Source: Flocculibacter collagenilyticus
GTDB taxonomy: Bacteria; Pseudomonadota; Gammaproteobacteria; Enterobacterales; Alteromonadaceae
Direction of reading: 5' to 3'
Length of the DNA: 64,000 bases
Assembly: GCF_016469335.1 (NCBI RefSeq)
Contig: NZ_CP059888.1
Coordinates: forward strand, 3,299,899-3,363,898
Shown here: one piece after another, positions 9,753 to 18,748 of the stretch
Layout of the letters: each line of letters starts with the position of its first letter
Numbering within the stretch: the first letter of the stretch is position 1
Position numbers and translations under genes: made by a program
The notes under the pieces: generated by a model
The model's database searches: none
What the model saw: only the letters and a program-made list of their open reading frames with translations
Told to the model about the DNA's origin: nothing

Positions 9753-10388
9753 TTAACCTAAACGGTTATTGCGAATTTCTCGCTCTTCATCTGTCAATGA
9801 TGCTTGAAATGATTCACGTTCAAATACTTTAATCATATAAGCTTTGATCTCTTTAGAACCTGTGCCATCAAGCTCAATACCAAGTAATGGTAAGCGCCAT
9901 AACAACGGTGCTAAGTAACAATCGATCAAACTAAATTCTTCACTCATGAAAAACGGTGTTTCACCAAAAATAGGCGCTAAGCTCAACAAGCTTTCTTTAA
10001 GTTGTTGACGTGAAGCTTCAACATCTTTTTCGTTTAAAATGTTTTCAGCTAACGTGTACCAGTCCGATTCAATGCGGTGCATCATTAAACGGCTGCGACC
10101 ACGAGCTACAGGGTATACAGGCATTAATGGAGGGTGAGGAAAACGCTCATCAAGGTATTCCATTATGATTTTTGCAACGAACAAGCCTAACTCACGGTCA
10201 ACTAAGGTTGGTACAGTTCCATAAGGGTTCACTTCGTATAGATCTTCAGGCAGGTTATCCATTTCAACTTTATGGATGTCTACGCTTACGCCTTTTTCCG
10301 CTAGTACAATGCGAACTTGGTGGCTATATATATCATTACTGTTTGAAAAAAGTGTCATGACTGGACGCTTATTTGCAGTAACTGCCAT
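9753..10388 (-). CDS. sspA: Stringent starvation protein A (SspA)
   Basis: 211 residues with a glutathione S-transferase fold: thioredoxin-like N-terminal domain (MTLFSNSNDIYSHQVRIVLAEKG, NPYGTVPTLVDREL) and helical C-terminal domain with ESDWY. SspA binds RNA polymerase and is needed for acid and stationary-phase responses. The start used has a strong CGGAGGA ribosome site. It precedes sspB, downstream of the bc1 operon, as in many gammaproteobacteria. Confidence 0.95.
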   Translation of the reverse strand: MAVTANKRPVMTLFSNSNDIYSHQVRIVLAEKGVSVDIHKVEMDNLPEDLYEVNPYGTVPTLVDRELGLFVAKIIMEYLDERFPHPPLMPVYPVARGRSRLMMHRIESDWYTLAENILNEKDVEASRQQLKESLLSLAPIFGETPFFMSEEFSLIDCYLAPLLWRLPLLGIELDGTGSKEIKAYMIKVFERESFQASLTDEEREIRNNRLG

Positions 10389-10417
10389 GGATTCCTCCGG
10401 TTATGTTGATAAAACAG

Positions 10418-10443
10418 CTATGGGGGCAATTGCCCCCATAGTA
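10418..10443 (-). terminator. Perfect palindrome between petC and sspA
   Basis: CTATGGGGGCAA and TTGCCCCCATAG form a perfect inverted repeat directly after the petC stop; on the minus strand a CTGTTTT tail follows. It probably ends or attenuates petABC transcription before sspA. Confidence 0.7.
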
Positions 10444-10468
10444 AATTTTATGTATTAAAATCTAGTAG

Positions 10469-11203
10469 TTAGTCTACGTCTTTCCAAAATTCTTTCTTCA
10501 GTAAGACTGCTAAAATAAAGAAAACGAGACAGTATAGCAAAACCTTCCAGCCCATGCTCTTTCTTTCAAGCTGCATTGGTTCACCAACGTAGGCTAGGAA
10601 GTTGGTCAAGTCGCGTGCTACTTGATCATATTCTTCTTCACTTAATTCACCACTACCGTCTACCTTAAAGACTTCGTCTTCTACTACTTCGCCGTCAACT
10701 AAGCGTGACTCTTTAGCTTTATAACGAACGCCTTGTAGCTCTTGTAGTACATGTGGCATACCTACCTGTGGAAACACAGTGTTATTTACACCAAACGGTC
10801 TACTTGGATCAGCGTAAAAAGACTTAAGATACGTGTAAATCCAATCTGGTGTACGTAAACGGCTTTCAAGCGTTAAGTCTGGTGGCGCAGCACCAAACCA
10901 CTTTTTAGCATCTTCAGCAGGCATACCATTTTTAATATGCTCACCCACTTTCGCACCAGTAAAGATTAGGTTTTCTTTACCTAACTCTACTGGAATACCG
11001 ATGTCGTTAAACGTTCTTTCATAACGCTGATACTGCATTTGGTGACAACCAAGACAGTAGTTCATAAACAATTTAGCGCCACGTTGCAACGACGCTTGAT
11101 CAGTTAAGTCGATATTCGCAGACTCTAATGGAACATTACTTCCACCAGCTGCACTTACCAAAGATGGTACTAATAATGTTAAGGCAATTAATATCTTTTT
11201 CAT
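10469..11203 (-). CDS. petC: Cytochrome c1 subunit of the bc1 complex
   Basis: 244 residues. Signal peptide, single c-type haem site CLGCH near residue 50, P-PDLTLESRLR region, and a C-terminal membrane anchor (VLLYCLVFFILAVLLKK). The protein accepts electrons from the Rieske centre and passes them to soluble cytochrome c in the periplasm. Its start codon overlaps the petB stop, so the two are translationally coupled; third gene of petABC. Confidence 0.96.
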   Translation of the reverse strand: MKKILIALTLLVPSLVSAAGGSNVPLESANIDLTDQASLQRGAKLFMNYCLGCHQMQYQRYERTFNDIGIPVELGKENLIFTGAKVGEHIKNGMPAEDAKKWFGAAPPDLTLESRLRTPDWIYTYLKSFYADPSRPFGVNNTVFPQVGMPHVLQELQGVRYKAKESRLVDGEVVEDEVFKVDGSGELSEEEYDQVARDLTNFLAYVGEPMQLERKSMGWKVLLYCLVFFILAVLLKKEFWKDVD

Positions 11204-12471
11204 TACTTTGTTACCCTATTTGGTAGTGGTTTAGTTTTCTCATTGCCACTGTACAGCCATAAGAACCCAAAAAATGCGAAATAAAGTAGCGTACAAATTG
11301 GCGCTAAAATTTCTGTTAGTGATGTAGCAGGTGTACCACCAGCATAACCAAGAATAATAAACACTACTGCAAACATCGCTAAGTTTAACTTGTGGAAACC
11401 ACAACGGTAACGTATCGAACGAACCTTACCACGATCAATCCACGGTAATAACGCTAACATAATTATCGCTGCAAACATCGCAATAACACCACCCAACTTA
11501 TGCGGTACAGCTTTCAAGATGGCGTAGAAAGGCGTGAAGTACCATACAGGGAAAATATGCTCAGGCGTTTTTAACGGGTTCGCAGGCTCAAAGTTTGGCG
11601 CTTCTAAGAAGTAACCACCCATAGCTGGATTAAAGAAAATAACATACGAACACAGCGCCAAGAACACTGCAAACGCCATTAAGTCTTTTAAAACCATATG
11701 CGGGAAAAATGGTACAACATCATTAATAATGTCTTTTTTAGACGTGTAGTACTCGTGAATGTCCCATTTTGTTTTTTCTTCTTCTGAAAGCGAGCCTTTC
11801 TTACGTTTAACTTCTATACCATCAGGGTTGTTAGAACCTACCTCATGTAACGCCACAATGTGTAAGAATACAAGAATAACAATAACAAGAGGCAATGCTA
11901 TTACATGTAATGCAAAGAAGCGGTTTAGCGTTGCACCTGAGATGACGTAGTCACCACGGATCCATAAGGTTAAGTCGTCACCGATAACTGGAATAGCACC
12001 GAATAACGAGATAATAACCTGTGCGCCCCAGTATGACATTTGCCCCCAAGGTAATAAGTAACCCATGAATGCTTCAGCCATTAACGCAAGGTAAATGAAC
12101 ATACCAAATAGCCATAATAATTCACGCGGCTTTTGATATGAGCCGTAAATCATGCCACGGAACATATGAAGATAAATAACAACGAAGAATGCTGATGCGC
12201 CTGTGGAGTGCATATAACGCAACAGCCAACCATACTCAACATCACGCATAATATATTCGATAGATGCAAATGCGCCATCACCACTAGGTTCATAGCTCAT
12301 GGTTAACCAAATACCTGTAACTATTTGGTTAATCAGAACGATGGTCGCTAAAAAGCCGAATACATACCAAAAGTTCATATTTTTTGGCGCTGGGTATTTT
12401 GACATGTGCATTTCGTATACACGGGTCATTGGAATACGCGCGTCAATCCAATCTACAATATTTTTGAACAT
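11203..12471 (-). CDS. petB: Cytochrome b subunit of the bc1 complex
   Basis: 422 residues starting at MFKNIVDWID. Eight or more hydrophobic segments; haem-ligating histidines lie in RYMHSTGASAFF and in FFALHVIALPL. The quinol-oxidation-site motif PVWYF is present near residue 310, as expected for PEWY-type loops. A longer frame extends 10 codons upstream into petA, but the ATG one base after the petA stop is the natural start. Membrane core of the ubiquinol:cytochrome c reductase. Confidence 0.96.
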   Translation of the reverse strand: MFKNIVDWIDARIPMTRVYEMHMSKYPAPKNMNFWYVFGFLATIVLINQIVTGIWLTMSYEPSGDGAFASIEYIMRDVEYGWLLRYMHSTGASAFFVVIYLHMFRGMIYGSYQKPRELLWLFGMFIYLALMAEAFMGYLLPWGQMSYWGAQVIISLFGAIPVIGDDLTLWIRGDYVISGATLNRFFALHVIALPLVIVILVFLHIVALHEVGSNNPDGIEVKRKKGSLSEEEKTKWDIHEYYTSKKDIINDVVPFFPHMVLKDLMAFAVFLALCSYVIFFNPAMGGYFLEAPNFEPANPLKTPEHIFPVWYFTPFYAILKAVPHKLGGVIAMFAAIIMLALLPWIDRGKVRSIRYRCGFHKLNLAMFAVVFIILGYAGGTPATSLTEILAPICTLLYFAFFGFLWLYSGNEKTKPLPNRVTK

Positions 12472-12472
12472 G

Positions 12473-13063
12473 TTACGCTGCTCCCTCTTCAACACCAACA
12501 AGCACTGTAGTGTCGTTTAAATATGAATATGGAGGAATAACTAAGTTAAGAGGCGCTGGAACACCTTGGAATACTCGGCCAGCCATATCAAATTTTGAGC
12601 CGTGACAAGGGCAGAAAAAGCCTGACGGTACACCTTCAACTTGCTCAGAAAAGCTATTCGGTAAATATGTTGGAGAACAACCTAGGTGAGTACAAATACC
12701 TACAGCAACAAAAATCTCTGGTCGCTTTGAGCGGTACGCATTTTTAGCAAATTCAGGCTGTTGATCTTCATCTGACGATGGATCACGTAGCTGGTCCCCA
12801 ATGCTATCTAACGTTTTTATCATTTCAGGTGTGCGCGAAATAACCCAAACAGGTTTACCTTGCCACTCGATACGAATCATTTGCCCCGGCTCAATCTTTG
12901 CGATGTCCACCTCTACAGGTGCCCCCGCAGATTTAGCTCTGGCGCTCGGATTCCATGACGCTATAAACGGGACAGCTGCCGCCACAACCCCTACACCGCC
13001 AACCACAGAGGTTGCTACGGTTAGAAATCGACGACGACTGCTATCTACAGGCGTGTTGCTCAT
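12473..13063 (-). CDS. petA: Rieske iron-sulfur subunit of the bc1 complex
   Basis: 196 residues from MSNTPVDSSRRRFL. A twin-arginine signal/anchor (RRRFLTVATS) leads to a single membrane helix, then the Rieske domain with both cluster-binding boxes, CTHLGC and CPCHG. The upstream in-frame extension of 15 codons is not needed: the chosen ATG has a GGAG ribosome site. First gene of petABC; the upstream 200 bases should hold its promoter, though I cannot assign one confidently. Confidence 0.96.
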   Translation of the reverse strand: MSNTPVDSSRRRFLTVATSVVGGVGVVAAAVPFIASWNPSARAKSAGAPVEVDIAKIEPGQMIRIEWQGKPVWVISRTPEMIKTLDSIGDQLRDPSSDEDQQPEFAKNAYRSKRPEIFVAVGICTHLGCSPTYLPNSFSEQVEGVPSGFFCPCHGSKFDMAGRVFQGVPAPLNLVIPPYSYLNDTTVLVGVEEGAA

Positions 13064-13266
13064 CCACTTATCTCCACATTGATGTCTTAGTGCTTGATTT
13101 TTACACAAAGATGCCGCTGATGATCAGCTGCTTATTATTGTAATATTCAAATGCTCAGATGATAAATAAAAGCCTAGACTAAAACAAGAAAATACCTAGT
13201 TTTTTCACATTAAAACAGCAAACTAAAGCCATTTAGGTTATTAATCAGCACAATTATGAATACCGC

Positions 13267-14112
13267 CTATTTTTTCCTCGTTATTATTTCGGCTAACCAA
13301 AGCAAAATGGTGGCACCTAACAAAATTAATAAATTACGCAACCACACAGATTTAGAATATTTGGCTAAACTCTCAGCGCTTGGGAAACTGGCAACATACC
13401 ACTGTGTATTATGGATAGGTAATAAGAAATGCTCTGACTTAAATTGGTTGATGACTTCTTTGGGAATATCTTCCAATTGTTTGTAATCTGGTGTCAGTTC
13501 AACTTGGACATCATCTTGATAGCTTACTAACCAATTTTTAACCGCACTAATTTGGTACTTATTTAATATTTCAGTTAATTTATCGGTATTAAATGCGACA
13601 AAAAATAATTCGCCATCTGCAGTGCTCGGCCGTTTAATAATTACATCAAAATGCTGATGCTTTCCCGAACGATGTAAAAACATAGATTTTTGCTCGTGAT
13701 TGCGAATAAATAGCTTCACCTCTTCTTCACACGACTCGAGAAAATCTCCTGTAATGTGACTAAATACGCCCTCGCCTTCTGTGTCTACAACTGTATACAA
13801 CCGACTATTATCTAATTGCATTTTTAAACGATTTAGAATGACAAAATATTCGTCTTTATTGACTTGGTAGGATTTTTGGACCATCGCACTTAGCATTGGC
13901 TCTTGATTAATCTGAAAAACATCAGACTTGTGCCTTAAGGATTTAATATACGTTTCTAATTCACTTTGTACTGCTTGAGCGGTTTCTTCTACTTGTAATT
14001 GCTGTTGCTTTGAAAACGCCTTTATTTCCATGTCGCTGATAATATAACCAACGCACAATGCGATAAATATTTTTAAAACCACACTAACAATTGAACGCAA
14101 AGAAAAGCTCAT
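13267..14112 (-). CDS. Unknown membrane protein with periplasmic sensor-like domain
   Basis: 281 residues. A membrane helix at about 10-28 and another at about 255-275 bracket a periplasmic region of about 220 residues, with a coiled start (KQQQLQVEETAQAVQSELE) and a mixed alpha/beta core. The shape resembles CHASE/Cache-type sensor domains of diguanylate cyclases and chemoreceptors, but the protein stops five residues after the last helix, so there is no output domain. It sits alone between petABC and rpsI, where most relatives have nothing. I do not recognise the family. Confidence 0.6.
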   Translation of the reverse strand: MSFSLRSIVSVVLKIFIALCVGYIISDMEIKAFSKQQQLQVEETAQAVQSELETYIKSLRHKSDVFQINQEPMLSAMVQKSYQVNKDEYFVILNRLKMQLDNSRLYTVVDTEGEGVFSHITGDFLESCEEEVKLFIRNHEQKSMFLHRSGKHQHFDVIIKRPSTADGELFFVAFNTDKLTEILNKYQISAVKNWLVSYQDDVQVELTPDYKQLEDIPKEVINQFKSEHFLLPIHNTQWYVASFPSAESLAKYSKSVWLRNLLILLGATILLWLAEIITRKK

Positions 14113-14254
14113 ATGCTTCTACACCTTAAGATCTTAAATTAGTACCGATTGATGACAGAAAACAAGCACAACTATACACCACCTGATTCACACTATAGCC
14201 GTTACAAGGTATTTGTAAATATCTGAATAATGTCACAACCGTGAATTTCAGGCA

Positions 14255-14284
14255 TAAAAAAACCCAGCATAAGCTGGGTTTTTG
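14255..14284 (-). terminator. Terminator of rplM-rpsI
   Basis: AACCCAGC and GCTGGGTT pair around a four-base loop; on the minus strand the stem is followed by a run of seven T. It lies 15 bases after the rpsI stop. Confidence 0.88.
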
Positions 14285-14298
14285 AAAGCAAAAAACGA

Positions 14299-14691
14299 TT
14301 AACGTTTTGAGAATTGTGGACGCTTACGTGCTTTATGTAGACCCACTTTCTTACGCTCAACTTTACGAGCATCACGAGTAACGAAACCTGCTTTACGTAA
14401 TGCAGGACGCATTGACTCGTCAAACTCCATAAGAGCGCGTGTGATACCGTGACGGATCGCACCAGCTTGACCAGTAGTACCACCACCAGCAACAGTGATG
14501 TACGCGTCAAATTTTTCAAGCATTTCAACTAGCTCTAACGGCTGACGAACAACCATGCGAGAAGTTTCACGACCAAAAAATTCGTCAAGAGGACGATTGT
14601 TAACAACGATGTTACCTGTACCTGACTTAAGGAATACGCGAGCTGTTGAGCTCTTGCGACGGCCAGTACCGTAGTATTGATTATCTGCCAT
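14299..14691 (-). CDS. rpsI: 30S ribosomal protein S9
   Basis: 130 residues with the S9 pattern: [17 protein letters not shown] at the N-terminus, [19 protein letters not shown] in the middle, and the basic tail ending in KRPQFSKR that reaches the P-site tRNA. Cotranscribed with rplM 17 bases upstream. Confidence 0.98.
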   Translation of the reverse strand: MADNQYYGTGRRKSSTARVFLKSGTGNIVVNNRPLDEFFGRETSRMVVRQPLELVEMLEKFDAYITVAGGGTTGQAGAIRHGITRALMEFDESMRPALRKAGFVTRDARKVERKKVGLHKARKRPQFSKR

Positions 14692-14708
14692 GTCTATTTT
14701 GCTCCGAA

Positions 14709-15137
14709 TTAAATGTCTAACACTTGAGGTTGTTGAGCAGCGTGATTGTGCTCAGCACCTGCGTACACTTTTAGTTTACGGAACATTGCACGACCTAGCG
14801 GACCACGTGGCAACATACCTTTAACAGCTTTTTCGATGATCATCTCTGGCTTTTTAGCTTGAAGCTTTTCAAAGTTGATCTCTTTAATGCCGCCTGGGTA
14901 ACCAGAGTGTGAATAATACATTTTGTTTTGTGCTTTAGCACCAGTTACAGTTACTTTCTCTGCATTGATAACAACAATATAGTCGCCAGTATCAACATGA
15001 GGAGTATACTCAGCTTTATGCTTACCACGTAAACGACGTGCGATTTCTGTCGCCATACGACCTAAAGTTTTACCTTCAGCATCAATAACGAACCAGTCAC
15101 GCGTTACAGATTCTGGTTTTGCTACAAACGTTTTCAT
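14709..15137 (-). CDS. rplM: 50S ribosomal protein L13
   Basis: 142 residues from [11 protein letters not shown]. Contains [20 protein letters not shown], the [14 protein letters not shown] strand and [21 protein letters not shown] longer in-frame extension of 21 codons lies in the structured leader and is rejected, because the chosen start matches the family length. First gene of the rplM-rpsI operon. Confidence 0.97.
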   Translation of the reverse strand: MKTFVAKPESVTRDWFVIDAEGKTLGRMATEIARRLRGKHKAEYTPHVDTGDYIVVINAEKVTVTGAKAQNKMYYSHSGYPGGIKEINFEKLQAKKPEMIIEKAVKGMLPRGPLGRAMFRKLKVYAGAEHNHAAQQPQVLDI

Positions 15138-15271
15138 TGAATAAAAACCTAATTTATAAAAAGTTACACCAATACGACCTACATTATTATGAGGACGCAT
15201 ACTATTGCACCCCTTCGAGTGCGGCTGACCAACCCCGGCTAAAAGGTTAACCAGCGGGTAACGTAGGCAGG
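15138..15271 (-). promoter_or_regulatory. Structured 5' leader of rplM-rpsI
   Basis: About 134 untranslated nt between the inferred start of transcription and rplM. It contains a compact hairpin (GCACTC/GGGTGC with a four-base loop, around 15210-15225) beside a GC-rich block and a possible longer fold. In E. coli L13 represses its own operon; a leader of this kind could be the target, but that is inference. Confidence 0.4.
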
Positions 15272-15277
15272 CGCGGG

Positions 15278-15306
15278 ATTATACAGAATATAACCGTGTA
15301 ACACAA
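15278..15306 (-). promoter_or_regulatory. Sigma-70 promoter of rplM-rpsI
   Basis: On the minus strand TTGTGT (15301-15306) and a perfect TATAAT (15278-15283) are separated by exactly 17 bases, followed by a GC-rich discriminator (CCCGCGCC) typical of growth-rate-controlled ribosomal promoters. Confidence 0.75.
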
Positions 15307-15397
15307 GATATACTTTGTACAAATAACGCTCATGACTTCGTTAGAATTAAAGTGAGTCGGTGATTCAACACCCAGAGAATTTATCTATTAAGGTCTA

Positions 15398-16519
15398 CTA
15401 AGGAATATGAGGTCTTGCTAAATATTCTAATGACTGCATTTCTTGTAAACGACTAACACAACGTCTAAATTCAAATGCTAAATTACCTTGTGTATAAAGC
15501 GCTTCTAACGCAACTTCAGCAGATATGATCAGTTTCACATTGCGCTCATAAAACTCGTCGACCAACGCGATAAAGCGTCGCGCTGCATCATCATTTTTAG
15601 CGCTCATCGATTTAACATTAGCTAGCAGTACCGTATGAAACTCCCTACTTAGCTCCATGTAGTCAACTTGGCTTCTGGCAGTCTCGCATAGCTCTGTAAA
15701 CTCGAACATAACGACACCATCGGCTAAATAGCGGGTCTTAAGCATCCGCCCTTCAATTTCAATTTGCGCATCACGCGAGCCAAGCTCAGGCGCTAATTGT
15801 TCAAAATACGTGTTCAAATTTAAGTCAGCTTGTTCATCAAGCGGATGATGATAAATTTCTGCCTGCTCTAAAGTGCGTAAACGATAGTCAATGCCACTAT
15901 CTACATTCACCGTTTCAGTATGCTGTTTAATCGACGCTATGGCAGGTAAAAATCGGCTACGCTGTAAACCATTACGGTATAAGTCGTCAGGGACAATATT
16001 CGATGTTGCCACTAAGGTAATGCCACGCTGAAAAAGTCCCTCTATTAATGTACCTAGCAACATAGCATCCGTAATATCCGAGACAAAAAACTCATCAAAA
16101 CAAATAATATCAAACTGCTTTTTAAAGTTATCCGCAATAATATTGAGCGGATTCGCCGTATTGGGTAGCAATTTTAGCTCGTCATGCACTTTATGCATAA
16201 AACGGTGAAAATGGATCCTTAATTTCCGTTCGGTTGGTAAACAATCATAAAAGGTATCTACCAAATACGTTTTACCACGACCAACTCCCCCCCAAAAATA
16301 AATACCTTTTAATGGCGTGCCTGTTGATGGCTCAGTTGAAAAATAATTCAATACTTTAGCCAGTAAACCCGATGATTTAGGTTCAGTGCTTTGACGCGCA
16401 ACAAAATCCTGATATAACCGCTCTAAATGCTTAACCGCATTTTCTTGAGCTGCGTCATATTGAAAATCATCACGTAATAAATCTTGCTGATATTTTTTTA
16501 AAGGCGTCAAATCACTCAT
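15398..16519 (-). CDS. zapE: Cell division ATPase ZapE
   Basis: 373 residues from MSDLTPLKKYQ. AFG1-type AAA ATPase: Walker A GGVGRGKTYLVD near residue 80, Walker B FDEFFVSD, sensor region ATSN. ZapE acts on FtsZ rings under low oxygen or heat stress in E. coli. An 18-codon upstream extension is in frame but the ATG at 16519 fits the family. Divergent from zapG, 118 bases apart, as in other gammaproteobacteria. Confidence 0.93.
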   Translation of the reverse strand: MSDLTPLKKYQQDLLRDDFQYDAAQENAVKHLERLYQDFVARQSTEPKSSGLLAKVLNYFSTEPSTGTPLKGIYFWGGVGRGKTYLVDTFYDCLPTERKLRIHFHRFMHKVHDELKLLPNTANPLNIIADNFKKQFDIICFDEFFVSDITDAMLLGTLIEGLFQRGITLVATSNIVPDDLYRNGLQRSRFLPAIASIKQHTETVNVDSGIDYRLRTLEQAEIYHHPLDEQADLNLNTYFEQLAPELGSRDAQIEIEGRMLKTRYLADGVVMFEFTELCETARSQVDYMELSREFHTVLLANVKSMSAKNDDAARRFIALVDEFYERNVKLIISAEVALEALYTQGNLAFEFRRCVSRLQEMQSLEYLARPHIP

Positions 16520-16637
16520 TTTTAAGGTTATACTGTTATCTATAGAGGCACAAAACGACGTGAATCTTAACATGCCTTACCAGTATAGGCATAGATTTGA
16601 GTTAATATTACGCAATGTATTTTTTAGGAGCATGTAG

Positions 16638-17078
16638 ATGTCATTTCTTTCTACCACATTAATTGCCATCGTTACTTTTTTAGTCGGTTTAATTATCGGC
16701 CGCGTATGGACCAAGCGACAAATTTCAACCAGCGAGCTACAACAACAGGTTGAGCAAACGCAAAATGAGCTAACACAGTACAAACAAGACATTGCGTCAC
16801 ATTTTGCGACAACCAATGCACTAATGAGTCAGCTAAAGCACAACTACGAAGAAATCGTTACTCATGTTGATCAAACATCTAAAATGTTGCAGCGTTCAGA
16901 AGCCAAAGGCGACTTATTCCCTTTCTTTTCAAAAGAAACCACCGAGCAACTTCAAGCGTCACTTGATCAATTACAAGAAGAAAAACGCAATAAACATACA
17001 CCCGATAGTCAGCCACAAGATTACTCTCAAGGTTCAAGTGGCTTGCTAAACGCTGACAAAGAAAAAAGCGTGGGCTAA
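16638..17078 (+). CDS. zapG: Z-ring associated protein ZapG (YhcB, DUF1043)
   Basis: 146 residues: one N-terminal membrane helix (TLIAIVTFLVGLIIGRVW) then a long coiled coil (ELQQQVEQTQNELTQYKQDI, SQLKHNYEEIV) and a polar tail. This is the YhcB/DUF1043 layout, an inner-membrane protein linked to division, lipid and peptidoglycan coordination. The neighbours zapE and degQ confirm identity. Confidence 0.88.
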   Translation: MSFLSTTLIAIVTFLVGLIIGRVWTKRQISTSELQQQVEQTQNELTQYKQDIASHFATTNALMSQLKHNYEEIVTHVDQTSKMLQRSEAKGDLFPFFSKETTEQLQASLDQLQEEKRNKHTPDSQPQDYSQGSSGLLNADKEKSVG

Positions 17079-17233
17079 TTAAAACTATTTATTGAGTTTT
17101 TTGAACTTTATCACTGCTCCGTTGGTCTTTAGTTTCATTGTATTAATTTGAACATATTGAAATTAAAAAACAGCATTCATATATCGTTATTAACTAACAT
17201 TTATGAATTTAGAAGACCAAACGGAGTAGTTAC

Positions 17234-18622
17234 ATGTATTACAAATCACTATCCCTATCTAGACCTAATAAAGTTATTGCCTCACTAGTACTTAGTACAT
17301 CACTATTACTCGCCCCGAACTACGCGACAGCGAAAATTCCTTTCTCATTCGGGCAACAAGAAATGCCAAGTTTGGCGCCAATGTTAGAGCAAACCACCCC
17401 TTCGGTTGTTCGTATTTCAGTTGAAGGCAATAAACAAGTTAAACAGCGTATTCCTGAAGCATTCCGCTATTTTTTCGGCCCTAGAGCGCCAAGTGAGTAT
17501 GCCGAAAACCGTCCATTTCAAGGATTAGGTTCTGGCGTCATTATTGATGCCGATGAAGGCTACGTCGTCACAAACTACCATGTTATTGATGGCGCAGACG
17601 ATATCGTTGTCACATTAAAAGATGGCCGACAGTTAGACGCTAAAAAAATTGGCGGCGACAAAGCCAGTGATATTGCCTTATTAAAAATAAAACCAGAAAA
17701 GCTGACCGAAATAAAACTAGCAAACTCAGACAAAATTCGTGTTGGTGACTTTGCCATTGCGATTGGCAATCCGTTTGGATTAACCCAAACTGTGACTTCC
17801 GGCATTATTAGCGCACTTGGCCGCAGTGGCTTAAATATAGAAGGCTATGAAGATTTTATTCAAACCGACGCTGCTATTAATAGCGGGAACTCGGGTGGCG
17901 CACTCGTTAATTTAAATGGCGAACTGATTGGTATTAACACTGCCATTTATGGCCCTAATGGCGGCAACGTAGGTATAGGCTTTGCTATTCCGTCAAATAT
18001 GATGAGCAACCTTGTTGAACAAATAATTGAATACGGTGAAGTAAAACGCGGCGTGCTAGGCATTAAAGGTGGCCCTGTAACATCCGAGCTTGCAGATGCG
18101 ATGAATTTGTCTGTTGCACAAGGTGCATTTATTAGTGAAGTAACACCTGACTCTGGCGCATCAGAAGCAGGATTAAAAGCAGGTGACGTGATTACTTCTG
18201 TAAACGGAATTAAAATTAAAAACTTCAGCGAATTAAGAAGTAAAATAGCCACACAAGGTGCTGGTAAAAAAGTGAAGCTAGGCATCATTCGTGATGGCGA
18301 CGATGAACTGACCGTAACCGTAACCTTAAAAGAAACCGACGGCGCAACCCTTGCGGCAAAAGCGTTACACCAAGCCCTTGAAGGGGCAACACTAATTAAC
18401 GGTGAAACAGTTAATAACATTGAAGGAGTAAAAGTTACCTCAATAGATGCAAACTCACCTGCTGCACAAATTGGCTTAGAGGAAGGCGATGTTATTTTAG
18501 GCATTAACCGTCGAAGAATTGAGAACCTTGCTGAGCTTAGAAAAGCACTAAACAATGCATCTGGCGTAATAGCCTTAAATATCCAACGTGGTAACTCTCG
18601 TAGCTACATACTTATTCGTTAA
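17234..18622 (+). CDS. degQ: Periplasmic serine endoprotease DegQ/DegP family
   Basis: 462 residues: signal peptide (cleavage near NYATA), trypsin-like protease domain with catalytic triad seen as TNYHVID (His), SDIALLKI (Asp) and NSGNSGGAL (Ser), then two PDZ domains (about 270-360 and 375-460). Degrades or refolds misfolded periplasmic proteins. Paired with degS downstream, as in E. coli, which favours DegQ over DegP. Confidence 0.93.
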   Translation: MYYKSLSLSRPNKVIASLVLSTSLLLAPNYATAKIPFSFGQQEMPSLAPMLEQTTPSVVRISVEGNKQVKQRIPEAFRYFFGPRAPSEYAENRPFQGLGSGVIIDADEGYVVTNYHVIDGADDIVVTLKDGRQLDAKKIGGDKASDIALLKIKPEKLTEIKLANSDKIRVGDFAIAIGNPFGLTQTVTSGIISALGRSGLNIEGYEDFIQTDAAINSGNSGGALVNLNGELIGINTAIYGPNGGNVGIGFAIPSNMMSNLVEQIIEYGEVKRGVLGIKGGPVTSELADAMNLSVAQGAFISEVTPDSGASEAGLKAGDVITSVNGIKIKNFSELRSKIATQGAGKKVKLGIIRDGDDELTVTVTLKETDGATLAAKALHQALEGATLINGETVNNIEGVKVTSIDANSPAAQIGLEEGDVILGINRRRIENLAELRKALNNASGVIALNIQRGNSRSYILIR

Positions 18623-18656
18623 CATTATATTTTCATACATTTAGTGTGTATTTATT

Positions 18657-18684
18657 CAAAAGCGGCGTAAAGCCGCTTTTTTGT
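18657..18684 (+). terminator. Terminator of degQ
   Basis: AAAAGCGGC and GCCGCTTTTTT form a short perfect stem followed by a T-run, 35 bases after the degQ stop. degS therefore probably has its own promoter in the following 65 bases. Confidence 0.85.
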
Positions 18685-18748
18685 TTGTTTTCAGTTTATT
18701 ATTCAAGTGTTATGCTTAACACTTTATTATTCATAGAATTTAACAATT

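Noticed and set aside
17947-18555. 202-codon minus-strand frame antisense to degQ
   Set aside because: Proline/serine-rich mirror of the degQ coding sequence without a ribosome site or known domain.
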